A stretch of 64,000 bases of DNA, from NCBI GenBank assembly GCA_037974335.1, contig CM075760.1:15618059-15682058 (forward strand). The letters run 5' to 3'. This document shows, in pieces, positions 22,163 to 33,104 of this stretch. This DNA comes from Prionace glauca (taxonomy: Eukaryota > Chordata > Chondrichthyes > Carcharhiniformes > Carcharhinidae). A program made the translations under genes and the position numbers. The notes beneath the pieces are model-generated. The model did no database searches, was not told the DNA's origin, and was given only the letters and a program-made list of their open reading frames with translations. How positions within the stretch are numbered: position 1 is the first letter of the stretch; each line of letters begins with the position of its first letter.

Positions 22163-22631
22163 ATGTGTCCCCTGTGTGTTTTGCTGATAATAATGGCCAT
22201 GCTGCCCGGTGAGTCTGACCTCAAATCCTCAGTGTATCATGGTTATATTTGCTCATAGATTTCTTATACATTTTATATTTTATTGCAGGAATCAATGGCC
22301 AAGATTCAGTTTCCCAGCCGCCTGAATTAACGGTTCAGGAAAGATTGAACGTTACAGTGAATTGTAATTACACTACGGAATATGCTTCCCCAAGTCTTTT
22401 CTGGTACGTTCAGTACCCCGGTGAAGCTCCGAGATATTTACTGAAGAGATATGGTGCGGGTAGCGGAGAAACGTCTCCAGATTTCCGAGCCCGGTTTTCT
22501 GCTGATTTGGACAAGGAGAAGAAAACATTTCCTTTAAATATCACCGGGGTCCGTGTCTCTGACTCTGCCGTGTATTACTGTGCGCTGAGCCCCACAGTGT
22601 TACAGAGGCACAGTCAGCCCGTACAAAAACC
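22163..22631 (+). CDS. TRAV/TRDV-like: TCR alpha/delta-type V segment (V-2), apparently functional
   Basis: Leader exon 22163-22208 (MCPLCVLLIIMAMLP) ends before gtgagt. The V exon is 22289-22592, after ttgcag. Domain landmarks: QDSVSQPPELTVQ, NVTVNCNYTT with the first Cys, LFWYVQYPGEAPRYLL, and SDSAVYYCALSP. A canonical signal follows: CACAGTG 22593-22599, 23-bp spacer, ACAAAAACC 22623-22631. It is the plus arm of an inverted duplication whose other arm is the V gene at 24501-24068. Sequence homology extends from the upstream SINE to about 22785. Confidence 0.93.
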
Positions 22632-23013
22632 TACATTGGCACTCTCACCTCCTCTCACTGAATCATATCTGTGACCTGGATTGTGAACTGTTAATATAAG
22701 CAAAACAATAGCATAACGAAGGGTTAGCCCGAATGCTCTTTTTCCATGGTGCTGAATAATGTATTTTATATAAATTCCATTTTTATAGCTGTTTGGAGCA
22801 ACTCTTGGAATGGAAAACTCTACCGCTATTAACACAACGTTAACCAAAATGCATCTGCGTCCTATCTCAAAGACTAACTCCGGAAAATGGCCAACATTTG
22901 TCTCCATGCCCTCACTTTGTCAAAGAGAGTGATATCTCCATTCGGTCGTGTAGCTTTTTCCAGTCCAGTTCATTGTTCTGAGAACAGATTCAAATAGTTC
23001 CTGCTCCTCTCTC

Positions 23014-23021
23014 TGACGTCA
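23014..23021 (+). promoter_or_regulatory. CRE-like box upstream of V pseudogene V-3
   Basis: Perfect TGACGTCA 200 bp upstream of the leader ATG at 23221, with CCAAT-type motifs in between ('aaccaatcgg'). Confidence 0.55.
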
Positions 23022-23220
23022 TGGATTGGAGAACAAAGACACTCTGAGCTGATTGGATGAAATATAGGACAGAGCAACCGTCAGTTGATTGGATGTTTCC
23101 TGCTGGCTCTGTCAGGAATGAACCAATCGGCAGTGAGGCCGGATATTACTCAACATCTTCTGAACTCTGAACTAAAAGTTTTAACTCACTGAGCTCAGAT
23201 CCAGCACCAACTCTGCCAAG

Positions 23221-23769
23221 ATGCTGTCTGTTAGTTTTTACTCATTCATCATAGCTGCAGCTTTCTTAACTGGTAAGTTCCCAATTTGTACAATCCCCAG
23301 CATGCTCGAGATACTCAGATAAAAAACTCCCCTTTTAATAGTTTTTCCTGTATTTGTAATGCATTCAATTACCCTGATCACATTTTTATCCCAACAAAGT
23401 GATGATAAAACGTTAAGTTTGTATTTTTATTCTTTTTTAGGTGTGAGTGGTGCAGTTTCTGTCTCCCAGGGTCCAGTTGTAGCGTTGAAGAAAAATCGAT
23501 ATCCATGGACTTCAGCTAATCGACCACAGACAGTGCATATTCTTCACAGCTATACCGCCGGACCCGGGTAAAGCCCTCAAATTCTTGACCTCCATCCATA
23601 ACTACGGAGATGATTTCAGAGCAGAAGGCACGGGACTCGGTTTTTTTTTTGCATCTATGAACACTTCGAAAAATGAGAAATTTCACCATCTGTGAGCTGC
23701 CGGACAGCGCGGTGTATTACTGCGGACCGAGAGGCATTGTGAGAGGAACCAGAGACTGGTACAAAAATA
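23221..23769 (+). pseudogene. TCR V segment pseudogene (V-3)
   Basis: The leader exon 23221-23272 (MLSVSFYSFIIAAAFLTG) is intact with a gtaagt donor. The V exon from 23441 begins GVSGAVSVSQGPVVALK. It then loses the first-Cys region and the WYRQ block, and hits a stop (PG* near 23570). FR3 survives in another frame as a 'gacagcgcggtgtattactg' stretch, followed by a damaged signal: CATTGTG 23735-23741, only 19 bp of spacer, then ACAAAAATA 23761-23769. It lies in the central spacer of the inverted V duplication. Confidence 0.88.
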
Positions 23770-23810
23770 CTGCTGTGGAGTGACGAAGGGAATAGCGGGC
23801 ATGCGTTATT

Positions 23811-23884
23811 TTGTTGTGAAATTACAATTCACTATAACGTTCAATCCTTCCTGGACCATTAATTCAGACGGGTCCTGGGAAACT
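23811..23884 (-). pseudogene. V FR1 fragment at the edge of the inverted arm
   Basis: The minus strand reads VSQDPSELMVQEGLNVIVNC then NFTT, an open FR1 to CDR1 stretch closely related to V-2/V-4. Nothing upstream (leader) or downstream (CDR1 onward) is present. It sits immediately 3' of the V-4 gene's flank. Confidence 0.85.
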
Positions 23885-24028
23885 AGAATTTATGTAGAAT
23901 GACACATTGAGCACGATGGAAAGAGAGCATTCGGGCTCACTCTTCGTTATGCTATTGTTTTTCTTATATTAACAGTTCACAATCCAGGTCGCAAATCTGA
24001 TTCAGTGAGAGGTGAGAATGCCTGTGTA

Positions 24029-24501
24029 GGTTCTTGCATGGGCTGATTGTGCCTCTGTAACAGTGTGGGGCTCAGCGCACAGTAATACACGGCAGAGTCA
24101 GAGACACGGACCCCGGTGATAGTTAAAGGAACTGTTTTCTTGTCCTTGTCCAAATCAGCAGAAAACCGGGCTCGGAAACCTGGAGACGTTTCTCCGCCAC
24201 CCGTGGCATATCTCTTCAGTAAATATTTCGGAGCTTCCCCGGGATACTGGATGTACCAGAAGAGATTTGGATAAGCATCTTTTGTTGTGTAATTACAATT
24301 CACTGTAACATTCAATCCTTCCTGAACCGTTAAGTCAGGCGGCTGGGTAACTGAATCTTGGCCATTGATTCCTGCAACAAAGTGTGGAATGTGTGAGAAA
24401 TCTAGGAGCAAATATAACCATGATACAGACACTCAGTATTTGAGGTCAGACTCACCGGGCAGCATGGCCATTATTATCAGTAAAACACACAGGGGACACA
24501 T
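24029..24501 (-). CDS. TRAV/TRDV-like: TCR alpha/delta-type V segment (V-4), inverted paralog of V-2
   Basis: Leader exon 24501-24456 has the same peptide and length as V-2, with a gtgagt donor. The V exon is 24371-24068, 304 nt like V-2. Landmarks: QDSVTQPPDLTVQEGLNVTV, NCNYTTKDAY, LFWYIQYPGEAPKYLL, VSDSAVYYCALSPT. The signal is weaker than V-2: heptamer CACACTG (24067-24061), 23-bp spacer, nonamer GCAAGAACC (24037-24029). The first CAC is intact. The open frame suggests it can still rearrange, perhaps less often, and by its orientation would do so through inversion if J segments lie to the right. Confidence 0.9.
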
Positions 24502-24663
24502 GGTTCCTGACTGGACAGCAAGCAGCGACAATATCTGAAATATGTTGTTGCCCCTAGTTTTATATCACAGAGTGAACTCAGATCAAAGGCAGCTTCAATT
24601 ATTAGGAAACTGGGAGGCGTTACTCAGTGCTGCGATTGGCTCATCTCCCTAAGCTGACATCAA

Positions 24664-24815
24664 TGCGAATCATAAAATCCCTACAGTGCAAAAGGCGATT
24701 CGTCCCATCGAGTTTGCACTGGCCACAATCCCACCCAGGCCCCATTCCTGCAACTCCGTGTATTTACCCTGCGTATCTCCTGACACTAGGGTGAATTTAG
24801 CATGGCCGATGTGGA
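24664..24815 (-). mobile_element. V-SINE 3' half, minus strand, upstream of V-4
   Basis: Complement of the SINE tail ('cataaaatccctacagtgc') joined to the V-4 promoter at the same base as the SINE upstream of V-2. Homology ends near 24815, which marks one breakpoint of the inverted duplication. Confidence 0.85.
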
Positions 24816-25090
24816 AACGTTGATTTTCTACACCGATCGACAGCTTGTTCTGCTTTAAAATGAATCGAAAATATTAAGAAACCGAAAGCAACTTTTGCAG
24901 CTCTGGGAAACGTTCCCTCTGCCCAATTTTCATCGAATACACGAATACAATGTGAAGATGTGCCTGCGAAATGTTTATCGTTTTGTAAATTAAAGGTACC
25001 GTGAGAGAAAAGTTGTCGAAAATGTTTTAATATTTGACACGTAGTACGGAGAAAAACAACATAAAGATAAACAAATGAAAAGAGAATAAG

Positions 25091-25975
25091 TGAATCAAAA
25101 TGACTTGGAAGAGGGCGTAGGTGGTGTGATTAGCAAGTTTGCTGATGACACCAAGATGGCAGGGTTGGCGGGTACGGAACTGGATTGTCAGGTGATACAA
25201 CAGGATATAGATAGGTTGGTGCAGTGGGCAGATAGGTGGCAGATGGCATTTAATCCTGACAAATGCGAGGTGATGCATTTTGGACGGAATAATGCAGAGA
25301 GGAGCTATGAGATTAAAGGGAGGCCGATTAGGAGTATTGACATACAGAGGGACCTGGGAGTGCAGGTTCACAAATCCATGAAGGTTGCATCACAAGTGGA
25401 GAAGGTCGTTAGGAAGGCTTATGGGATGTTGGCCTTTATAGGAAGGGGCATAGAGTATAAAAGCTGCTGTCTAATGCTTCAGTTGTACAGAACGTTGGTT
25501 AGACCGCATTTGGAGTACTGCGTCCAGTTCTGGTCACCTTACTACCGGAAGGACGTGGAGTCTCTGGAAAGGGTGCAGAGGAGGTTTACCAGGATGTTGC
25601 CTGGCATGGGGGGACTGGGTTACGAGGAGAGGTTGAAGAAACTGGGACTATTCTCCTTGGAAAGGCGGAGATTGAGAGGGGACATGATAGAAGTATATAA
25701 GATAATGAAGGGAATGGATAGAGTTAATAGTGAGAGACTGCTCCCTAGACTGGATACAAACACGAGAGGTCATCATTTAAGGGTGAGGGGGGAGAGGTAT
25801 AATTTGGAGGTGAGAGGAAGGTTCTTTACGCAGAGAGTTGTAGGGGTCTGGAACGCGCTACCGAGTAGGGTGGTGGAGGCAGGAACATTGGACTCTTTTA
25901 AGATGCAGTTAGATAGGCACATGAGTGAAACGAGAATGGAGGGATATGGTAGGGGATATTAAATAGGGTTAAACC
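25091..25975 (+). mobile_element. CR1 LINE (lineage C), 5'-truncated, open C-terminal RT frame
   Basis: One open frame (about 290 aa) starts just before the active site, VISKFADDTKMAGLAG, and runs through [44 protein letters not shown] and RFFTQRVVGVWNALPSRVVE. It is uninterrupted and probably recent. It closely matches the 50.6-54.3 kb CR1 but retains the 3' part that copy lacks. Confidence 0.92.
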
Positions 25976-26154
25976 TCGGGAGACACCGGAAAGGCAGGCT
26001 GTAAGATTAATATTTTGACTTTCTTCCACAGGTGGAGGTCCACCTCGTGTCAAACGAGGGGCATTCACACGGCGGGTCGTGCCTGGGCTGCTCTTGGAAG
26101 TTCCAGGAGTGGCCTAGAACTTCGTGTCGGTGTGTGTGCTTGATCCTGGACCGG

Positions 26155-26490
26155 TAGATGGGCGCCGCAACAGCTCAGTGACTAGCACTGCTGGCTGTGC
26201 AGGCACATGGATTTGGGCCTGTGTCTGTGGGAGTTTGCTCATTCTCCCTGTGGTTGCGTGGGTTTCCTCCGGGCGCTCCGGTTTCCTCCCACACCCCAAA
26301 AATGTGCTCTCAGGCTAATCGGTTTTTACCAAATCGACACTATTTCTTCCCTGAATCTGACTGAGTAGGGTTCCATTCGTAGCCATGCAGGGTAGAATAG
26401 GTGTAGGGTGATGTGGCGGCGCGGGCTCGTTGGGCCGAAGGGCCTGTTTCCCGTGCTGGATTGTTCTTTGTTCTTTGTTCTTTGTTGTAA
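26155..26490 (+). mobile_element. V-SINE with a CR1-like tail
   Basis: tRNA-like head, V domain ('gtgggtttcctccgggcgct') and a tail 'gttgggccgaagggcctgtt' followed by four ttctttg-type units. The tail matches the CR1 3' end at 7290-7347. Confidence 0.85.
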
Positions 26491-26519
26491 AAGCGAAGAT
26501 CGCGGTCCATATCTAGTTA

Positions 26520-26830
26520 TAGATAGGGAAAAACAGACTGAGATTCAGGAGATAGACAAGAAGAAGTGAAATGATAGCAATGAGGGAGAAAGCGACGGAT
26601 GAATAGTGGGGTAGGCAGGGAGAGGAAAGAGGAAGAGACGGGGTCAGGAAGGTAATTAGATGAAGACACGGTGAGGAAACGGGGGGAAGAACAAATGCAG
26701 ATAATTTGAGACAGTGCAGATGGAGGAGCGAAGAGAGACAAGCGGACAGAAAACACGAGAGATAGTCGGTGAGAGAAACAAAGGAAGCAGAGAGAAACGC
26801 AATATCCGAAATGGAATTAGGAATCCCAGA
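26520..26830. repeat. purine-rich simple tract
   Basis: Imperfect gagag/gaagaag units. The open frames on the minus strand are compositional. Confidence 0.65.
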
Positions 26831-27189
26831 AGAAATAAAAATATCTTAATATAACCGAGTAAGTGATAAGAAAAGGTGATTTTCGGGATCCACTTGTCAT
26901 TGTGCAGAAGTAGATCAGCAGCAGATCCGCAATGGCATTGGCCCCGCTGCAGTAAATACATAAACATGGTGAGACACCTCCATCTGGTGGCGATCTGAGG
27001 TAAATGACCAATTATGGGAAAACCACCGAATTCTCAACGTTCTGAAGCGGGTCGCTGCACGATTATGTCGCATTATTCTTGCACATATGTTTACTATTGT
27101 ACCGCAGTTAACGTATACATGAGAGATCATCCCACCTTTATTTTAAACCCTGACGATCTTCTTTGTTTAGTGTAATATCCCAGTCATTC

Positions 27190-27325
27190 TGCTGAAAGAC
27201 TGTGGAAGGAAACATGAGCACCCGGAGGAAACCCACGCAGACACAGGGAGAATGTGCAAACTCCGCACTGACAGTCACGCAAGACTGGAAATGAGCCAGG
27301 GTCCCTGACGCTTTGAAGCAGGGAG
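27190..27325 (-). mobile_element. V-SINE 5' half, minus strand
   Basis: Complement of the V domain ('gcacccggaggaaacccacg') and of the tRNA-like head, ending near 'gacgctttgaagcaggg'. Confidence 0.75.
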
Positions 27326-27329
27326 ACCT

Positions 27330-27960
27330 GCAGAAATTGGATTTTCGACACTCTGCACTTTCGGGAAAACGGGAGAAACGAGTGATCCAACCTCATCAGT
27401 TGTAGATTGACAGTCAATTAAGCCATATAAGTCAACTTTATATTTATGTACATTATATGTACTTTCATTTATATGCAGTAATATGTACTCTGTTAGTTAC
27501 TTTGGAATGCTAGCTAACGAGGAAAAATAATATCGGAATTAATATTAAGTAGTAAACGTGACAAAAACAAAATAACGAGAAAGATAAAAGCAGGAATAAT
27601 AAAATCAAAGCATTAAGGTCCGTTATTAGCTGGCATGATAACATTTCAGTAACATCATGATGCAACATTCAAAAATAACTATGTTTTAGAGAATATTCTA
27701 CTAGGTGGCTTTCCAAGATGTTATGTATAAACACAACAGCATTAAACTACAGTTCACCACTTTCACAGGTGTCAGATGTAAATTACAGGAAATAATTTTG
27801 CGATGTGACCCTTCACTGTGAACAACAGTACATATAGGACACGCACCTGCAGATAAATTTTAGCTTTCTCTATTTCTGTAACATTGTCTGCTTTGACAAA
27901 GAAATTAGATATAGCTCTTGATGTTTAAAGGGATCTTGGGAGTTTGAGGATGGGAATTCA
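27330..27960. other. AT-rich, no gene seen
   Basis: No exon, RNA gene or recognised repeat. AT-rich with several tatatgta-type stretches. Confidence 0.4.
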
Positions 27961-27965
27961 GGGTT

Positions 27966-28350
27966 TTGGGCGGCGTTGTGACACAGTGGTTAGCACTGCT
28001 GCCTCACAGCGCCAGGGACCCAGATCCAATTCCCGGCTTGGGTCACACTATGCGTGTCTCCGTCCGTTTGCTCCGGGTGCTCTGGTTTCCTCCCTCAGTC
28101 CAAAGATGTGCTGGTTAGGTGGATTGGCCAAGTTTAGTTGCCCCATTAGTGTCAGGGGAACTAGTTAAGGTAAAATTTATGGGGTTATGGCAATAGAGTT
28201 TGGGTGGGATTGTGGTTGGTGCAGATTCGATGGGCCGAATAGCCCTCCTCTATACCGAAGGTTCTATGATCAGCCATGATCAAAACAAATAACAGAACAA
28301 GGTCGAAGGACAGATTGGCCGACTCCTGCTTCCGGTTTCCATGTTTTTAA
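27966..28350 (+). mobile_element. V-SINE followed by a short CR1 tail
   Basis: Complete head-V-tail order (27966-28270): 'cacagtggttagcactgc', 'ctccgggtgctctggtttcc', 'gattcgatgggccgaatag'. A CR1-type tail remnant ('gatcagccatgatcaaaa ... ctcctgcttccg') follows. Confidence 0.8.
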
Positions 28351-28471
28351 TTTGGCAATGTACAACACAGTTAGACAGCGATTATTTAAACCGTTGCATT
28401 TCCTGGTCCAACACCACAGTATGACCGATGAAAATATTCACCCACTGTTTCTATTTAATAGCGTTGATCAG

Positions 28472-28580
28472 AAACGTATGTGTGTTTGTCTATGTGTGTG
28501 TGTGTGTGTGTGTGCGTGTGTGTGTGTGAGGGAGAGAGAGAGAGAAAGACAGAGAGAGGGGGGTGAGGGGTGGGGAGGGC
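28472..28580. repeat. (TG)n followed by (GA)n microsatellite
   Basis: About 45 bases of tg repeat with one interruption, then gagaga repeats and a G-rich end. Confidence 0.9.
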
Positions 28581-28914
28581 GATTATACCTTTTCATGTCG
28601 AAAGATTTTGGTTACTATTGGTCACAAGTATCCAGAAAATAATGAGACTCGCAAATCTCTTCACTCCACGATGAGGGTCAGCGTTAAAACTCCTTCTGGC
28701 AGATACCCACAACGCCTGCAGAATAAGTTAATCATATAATCCCTACAGTGCAGAAGAAGAGCATTCGGCCATATCCTCTGTGTAAATAATGTTTCAAACA
28801 ACAAAACAGAGGCTGTCCTAGAGATCCACTCCCATAGGTTATAAACTGCTTTCAGTATCCAGAGTCCATTAAGGGCATTAAATCAATTAAAACGTTTCTT
28901 TTTCTCTCGGAACA

Positions 28915-29345
28915 ATATTTGATTTGATTTGATTTATTATTGTCGCAAGTATTAATATTCAGTGAAAAATATCGTTTCTTGCGCGCTATACAGACAAAAC
29001 ATACCGTTCATAGAGAAGGGAACGAGAGTGTGCATAATATAAATTTACAGTCACAGCTGGAGTGTAGAGAAACATACACTTCATGGAAGGTAGATTAATT
29101 CAAAAGTCTGATGGTAGCAGGGAAAAAGCTGTTCTTGAGTCTATTGGTACGTGACCTCAGACTTTTGTATTTTTTCCCGACGGGAAGAAGATGGAAGAAA
29201 GAATGTCCTAGGTCCTTAATTATGCTGGCTGCTTTGCCGAGGCAGCGGGAAGTGTAGGCAGAGTCAGTGGAATGGAGGCTGGTTTGCCTGATGGTTTGGG
29301 TTACATTCACAATCTTTTGTAGTTCCTTGCGTAACAGTTGATTCA
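28915..29345 (-). mobile_element. LINE ORF2 C-terminus and 3' tail, minus strand
   Basis: The minus frame ends STDSAYTSRCLGKAASIIKD then FFHLLPVGKKYKSLRSRT and LKNSFFPATIRLLN, a well-known C-terminal signature of fish LINEs. The 3' tail is aatcaaatcaaatc-like at 28918. Clade (L2- or Rex-like) unresolved. Truncated at its 5' end. Confidence 0.8.
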
Positions 29346-29349
29346 AGGG

Positions 29350-30010
29350 TCCAGCTGTTTCCATCGGGATGAGCATTGATTTCCATGATTCCAGGTTAAT
29401 ATGAGTATTGTTTCACTCCACAGGACAATTGGATTATTTCTATAATAAAAACAATCTGGGCAGCTATTGTGTGAACCTGATGGAAACTGACCGCCTGTTC
29501 AAGGAGAGCGGGTTATTGAGGCACCAAGAGGCTGCTTCCGATCTAAGCCTCAGTTACTAACCTAATCACCGCCACAAAGCTTTACACTAATCTACTCGCA
29601 TTTAAATAATTTAATATAAGTTAAATATTCATTGTCAAAATGGTGCAAATATCTCAAAATTAACAGTACAAGTATTATTCTGCAAACACCATTTGCCAGG
29701 GGAGGTTCAGTTCTTCGCTCTATCGCCTGTGAAGCAGATATTTTCACAATCCCAGTCTCACGATGCATTCAGATGCGCCAGTGCAAACCGAGGGGAATGA
29801 TGAAATGTGAGACATGCCGGATTTCGGATGAGATGTTTAATTCGGGGCATCGACTACCCTCTCAGATCGGAGTTGCAGATCATAAGGACGCTATTTCGAA
29901 GACGAGCTGTGGAATCTCTCTTGCATCTAAACACACCGTGGAGCATCAAGAAAGGCCAGATAAGTACACTATCATTCACTCAATTGCCCAAATTACTCAG
30001 TGACGCTGTG
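29350..30010. other. no gene recognised, 3' flank of V-5
   Basis: Unique-looking sequence. Short frames have no conserved motifs. Confidence 0.4.
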
Positions 30011-30012
30011 AG

Positions 30013-30826
30013 AGTTTTTGTACAGGTTCAGCCCAGCTCTGTGTCTCTGTGGGTCTCAGTGCGCAGTAATACACACCGGAGTCTCTCAGCTCTGTTTTAG
30101 ACACTTTCAACGGGATGGTGCTCTTCACAAAATCAAACTCCGCAGAGAATCGGTCCCCAGGGAATCTCTCTGTGTTCCCGTTGTATCTATCTCTCCGAAG
30201 CAGAAACTCCATGGACCCGCTGGGATACTGATAATACCAGAATATGTTCGGGTTGTTGTCTGTAGTTGTAAAGTTACAGAACAACTGAACATCATCTCTT
30301 TCACTCATTGTGACTGCAGACGGTGTCTGTGTAACAGAGTCTCCTCCACAATGTCCTGTAAGAATTAAGAACAACATGAAATCAAACGATGTCAGTAAAA
30401 TACGTTTATCCGGCAGAATTGTCTTCTTGCCCTGAATTACAGCCCGATAAACAAATCGGCGTCACTAAAGTTAAACATAGTTCCCACAGCTCAGGACCTG
30501 GAACTGGGAAGTGTTTGGATTGAATACTAATCTTTACATGAACGTACATTGACACTGTCTATGGGGATCAGTCCCCCGCCTGCGTTTCATGTAACTTGAA
30601 AGAGAAACCAAAAACTGTCCATAGGTTTTAAACTCCAGTGTTTGCCACAGGCCGTGTGGAGACAAAGCGGATCTGGTTAATTTACCAATCCTTGATCAAT
30701 CTATTGTTACCTATGTGCTAATTTAATGAGTAACAAAGATGTGAAACACGGGTTTGTGCAACTTGTGAATTTACCGATTAACAGAGCAGCCGCTGTGAGG
30801 AATAAACACGAAGTAATGGGTGGCAT
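30013..30826 (-). CDS. TRAV/TRDV-like: TCR alpha/delta-type V segment (V-5), apparently functional
   Basis: Leader exon 30826-30775 (MPPITSCLFLTAAALLI) ends before gtaaat. A 419-bp intron follows, then V exon 30355-30052 after cttacag. Landmarks: GGDSVTQTPSAVT, LFCNFTTT with the first Cys, IFWYYQYPSGSMEFLL, RDSGVYYCALRPT. The signal has heptamer CACAGAG (30051-30045), 23-bp spacer and nonamer ACAAAAACT (30021-30013). The heptamer departs from consensus at one position, shared with V-7. Close paralog of V-7 at 36.4 kb (same leader style and 3' end). A half CRE (gcgtca) lies upstream near 30948. Confidence 0.92.
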
Positions 30827-31094
30827 GTTTGCAGAGAGCTCCTGGCACAGCTAACAGCAATGGGCTGAAGCTCAAATTGATTCACTCAAGGGTTGAGCAG
30901 AGGGGGAGTAACGCCCACTGCTTGGCTGATTGGTTCATTGCCGACAGCGTCATCAGCTGGCATTCAATCATCTTCCAACTTATTCAACCAATGGCTTCAA
31001 TCTCTTTGGATCTTCAATGTCTATACTGGGCGCGAGTTGAAAGGAGCAAAATGTAAACTTGGTACTTTACAAGGAATAAACTAAAAAATAATCC

Positions 31095-31170
31095 TTTCAC
31101 AAGTTCAATTTCATTGCAGTGTTAATGCAATCCTTTTGTAACACCGACAAATAAACATTAAAACAAAAAA
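31095..31170 (+). mobile_element. fragment of the variant V-SINE tail
   Basis: Contains 'tttcattgcagtgttaatg' and 'aaataaacatta', matching the 3' end of the SINE at 18840-19135. The head and V domain are absent. Confidence 0.6.
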
Positions 31171-32190
31171 AAGTGAGAACAAGCTGCGGATGGCATTAAA
31201 CTGAAACAGAATCCGAGGTTTCTGAACAAGGAAAGAGATTTCAGAACACAAGGGGGCACATGTAAACCCACACACAGAATTGTTGAGAACATAGTTCAAA
31301 CACATGGGTCCGTTCAGTGACTCTTCAAACCTTAGCTTTAACCTCAGGGACAGTGTTTAAGAGAGAGACTGGGAAAGATGGTGAGGGACTGAGAGAGCAC
31401 GATACTCGCCGGAGAACTGAGCAAATCGGGGTATTTTCTGTGGAGCAGCAATTCTGTTCAGAAGTGATTTTCAGACTTGTATCCAATCAAGGCAGGTTTG
31501 GAAAAGGTTGAAAAGGAGCAGAGACAATCGGCTCGCCCCTCAATGCGTGACTGGATGGCGGCATTTCCCCTGATCTTTATGCAGTGGAGCGATTAGCAAA
31601 CTGCGTTTGAGCAGTCGACTGTGAGAGGATGCGATGGTTCATGCCAAACTGTAATGTGGACAATCTATAAGTAATTTTCAGAGATAAGTGGATAAATATT
31701 TGACCAGCAAATGGAATTTTTAAGAATATAAGATACATTGAATGCAAATGCCGATAAAGAATAAGTGGATAACCCGTCAACTGAGACAGTACGTGAGCAA
31801 TGGGCCGAATGGTCTTTGTTAGTGTTACAACAATTTACGGTTCCAAGATTATGAACGGCTCTTTTCAAATAGAAAGACGCCAGAGCACAATTCTTGCAAA
31901 ACAATTTACTTTGTTGCTACAGACAGGAAGGAGATGCTCGGAAGCAGTGACGGTTCAAGTGGTTTCTGGTTTGAGAAACAGCCAATTGCTGAGTGGCACC
32001 GTGAGAAACGTCAGGTACCGATATCCCATAATTATCCAATCGCTGACAGTGTGGCCCTTCGGTCTCACATTGAATGGGGGAATGTAAAACTCTCGCCGCT
32101 CCTGACCCTCCCCAACATTCAGAGTCTGGGCCTCAGCTACAAGTCCCAGTTTAGAGAGTAGATCCTGATTGATGCTCTTGTGTGTCTTCA
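31171..32190. other. no gene recognised, upstream region of V-6
   Basis: No confident gene or repeat. A CCAAT box ('tatccaatcgctgacag') lies near 32034-32050, about 150 bp before the V-6 leader, a plausible part of its promoter. Confidence 0.4.
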
Positions 32191-32196
32191 TCAATC

Positions 32197-32631
32197 ATGA
32201 AGAGAAATCCCCGCAAAGAGCTATTTCCAGTTGGAGCTCTGATGCTGCTGATATTGTGTGAGTTTATTGATTTACTCAGACGGATTACTTTAACAATCTC
32301 TTCATACCGTGTAGTTAGAGATTGATTTTCTTCTGTTCACAGACGTTCAGTGTGAGGATCAGAGCTCCCATCGTGAGCAGGTCGTGTCTCGGGAAGGGGA
32401 GCGGGTTGAACACAAGTGTCGGCTCTCTGTTGCTCCAGGTCATACAGTAGCCTGGTACAGGCAAACACTGACAGGACCTCCAATAATTCTCGCCTCCATT
32501 TACCAGGGGAATGTGACAGAAGGACGATATACACAGTCCTTTGACCGAGTAAAGAATTCCTACACCATGTCTATAGATGGGACCGCGGTCCTGTTCTCCG
32601 GAATGTATCTCTGTGCGAAGCAGACACAGTG
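32197..32631 (+). CDS. divergent TCR-type V segment (V-6), short CDR1/CDR2
   Basis: Leader exon 32197-32257 (ending LMLLIL) ends before gtgagt. The V exon is 32343-32624. Both Cys and the Trp are present: EHKCRLSV, VAWYRQTLTGPP, EGRYTQSFDR, SGMYLCAKQT. The Cys-to-Trp interval is only 12 residues. The Trp-to-Cys interval is 53, against 59 in V-2, so CDR1 and CDR2 are short. The heptamer CACAGTG (32625-32631) is consensus, but the nonamer at 23 bp (ATAATATTC) is poor. The frame is open. It is unlike the other V genes here. It could be a TRDV-, TRBV- or NAR-TCR-like V, and which one cannot be settled by eye. Confidence 0.78.
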
Positions 32632-33104
32632 AGACAAAGAGCGGATCCCCTGGTATAATATTCAGATCACTGCCCTGTCTCCGCTGCACTTTTAAGTTTT
32701 CTGCAAACCAGAAATGCCATTAATATTCTTCAATGTTACTTTCGCACATTTAATGTTCTATCTAGATAGCGTTCTAACATCCTAAAGTTGTCTTTAAAGA
32801 TGCAGAGTATCGAAGCGTATTAAGTTTAAAAACAAAACTGTTCCGCTGTTCCACAAGCAAATTAAAGAGAAAGGCAGAAAAATCTGTCTGTCACGTATCT
32901 AGATGGATAATCGAGAAAAAGATAGATCAACAAGGACATAGGTAAATATTCAGATTGATAAGAGGTAGATGTGTTGACAGTTAGACGCAGACAGACAGAT
33001 AGGTGGATAGACCGTTAGTTAACTTTTTTAGCCAATATGCATAAAAGCTTTATTTAATTATCCCCGTATGTATCTTTATGTTAATTTTGCTCATGTTTTG
33101 ACAG

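Noticed and set aside
28472-28580. Z-DNA or regulatory role for the TG/GA tract
   Set aside because: Ordinary vertebrate microsatellite. Nothing ties it to a gene.
32632-33104. Possible D or J segment between V-6 and V-8
   Set aside because: Searched by eye for an FGxG motif and paired 12/23 signals; none found.
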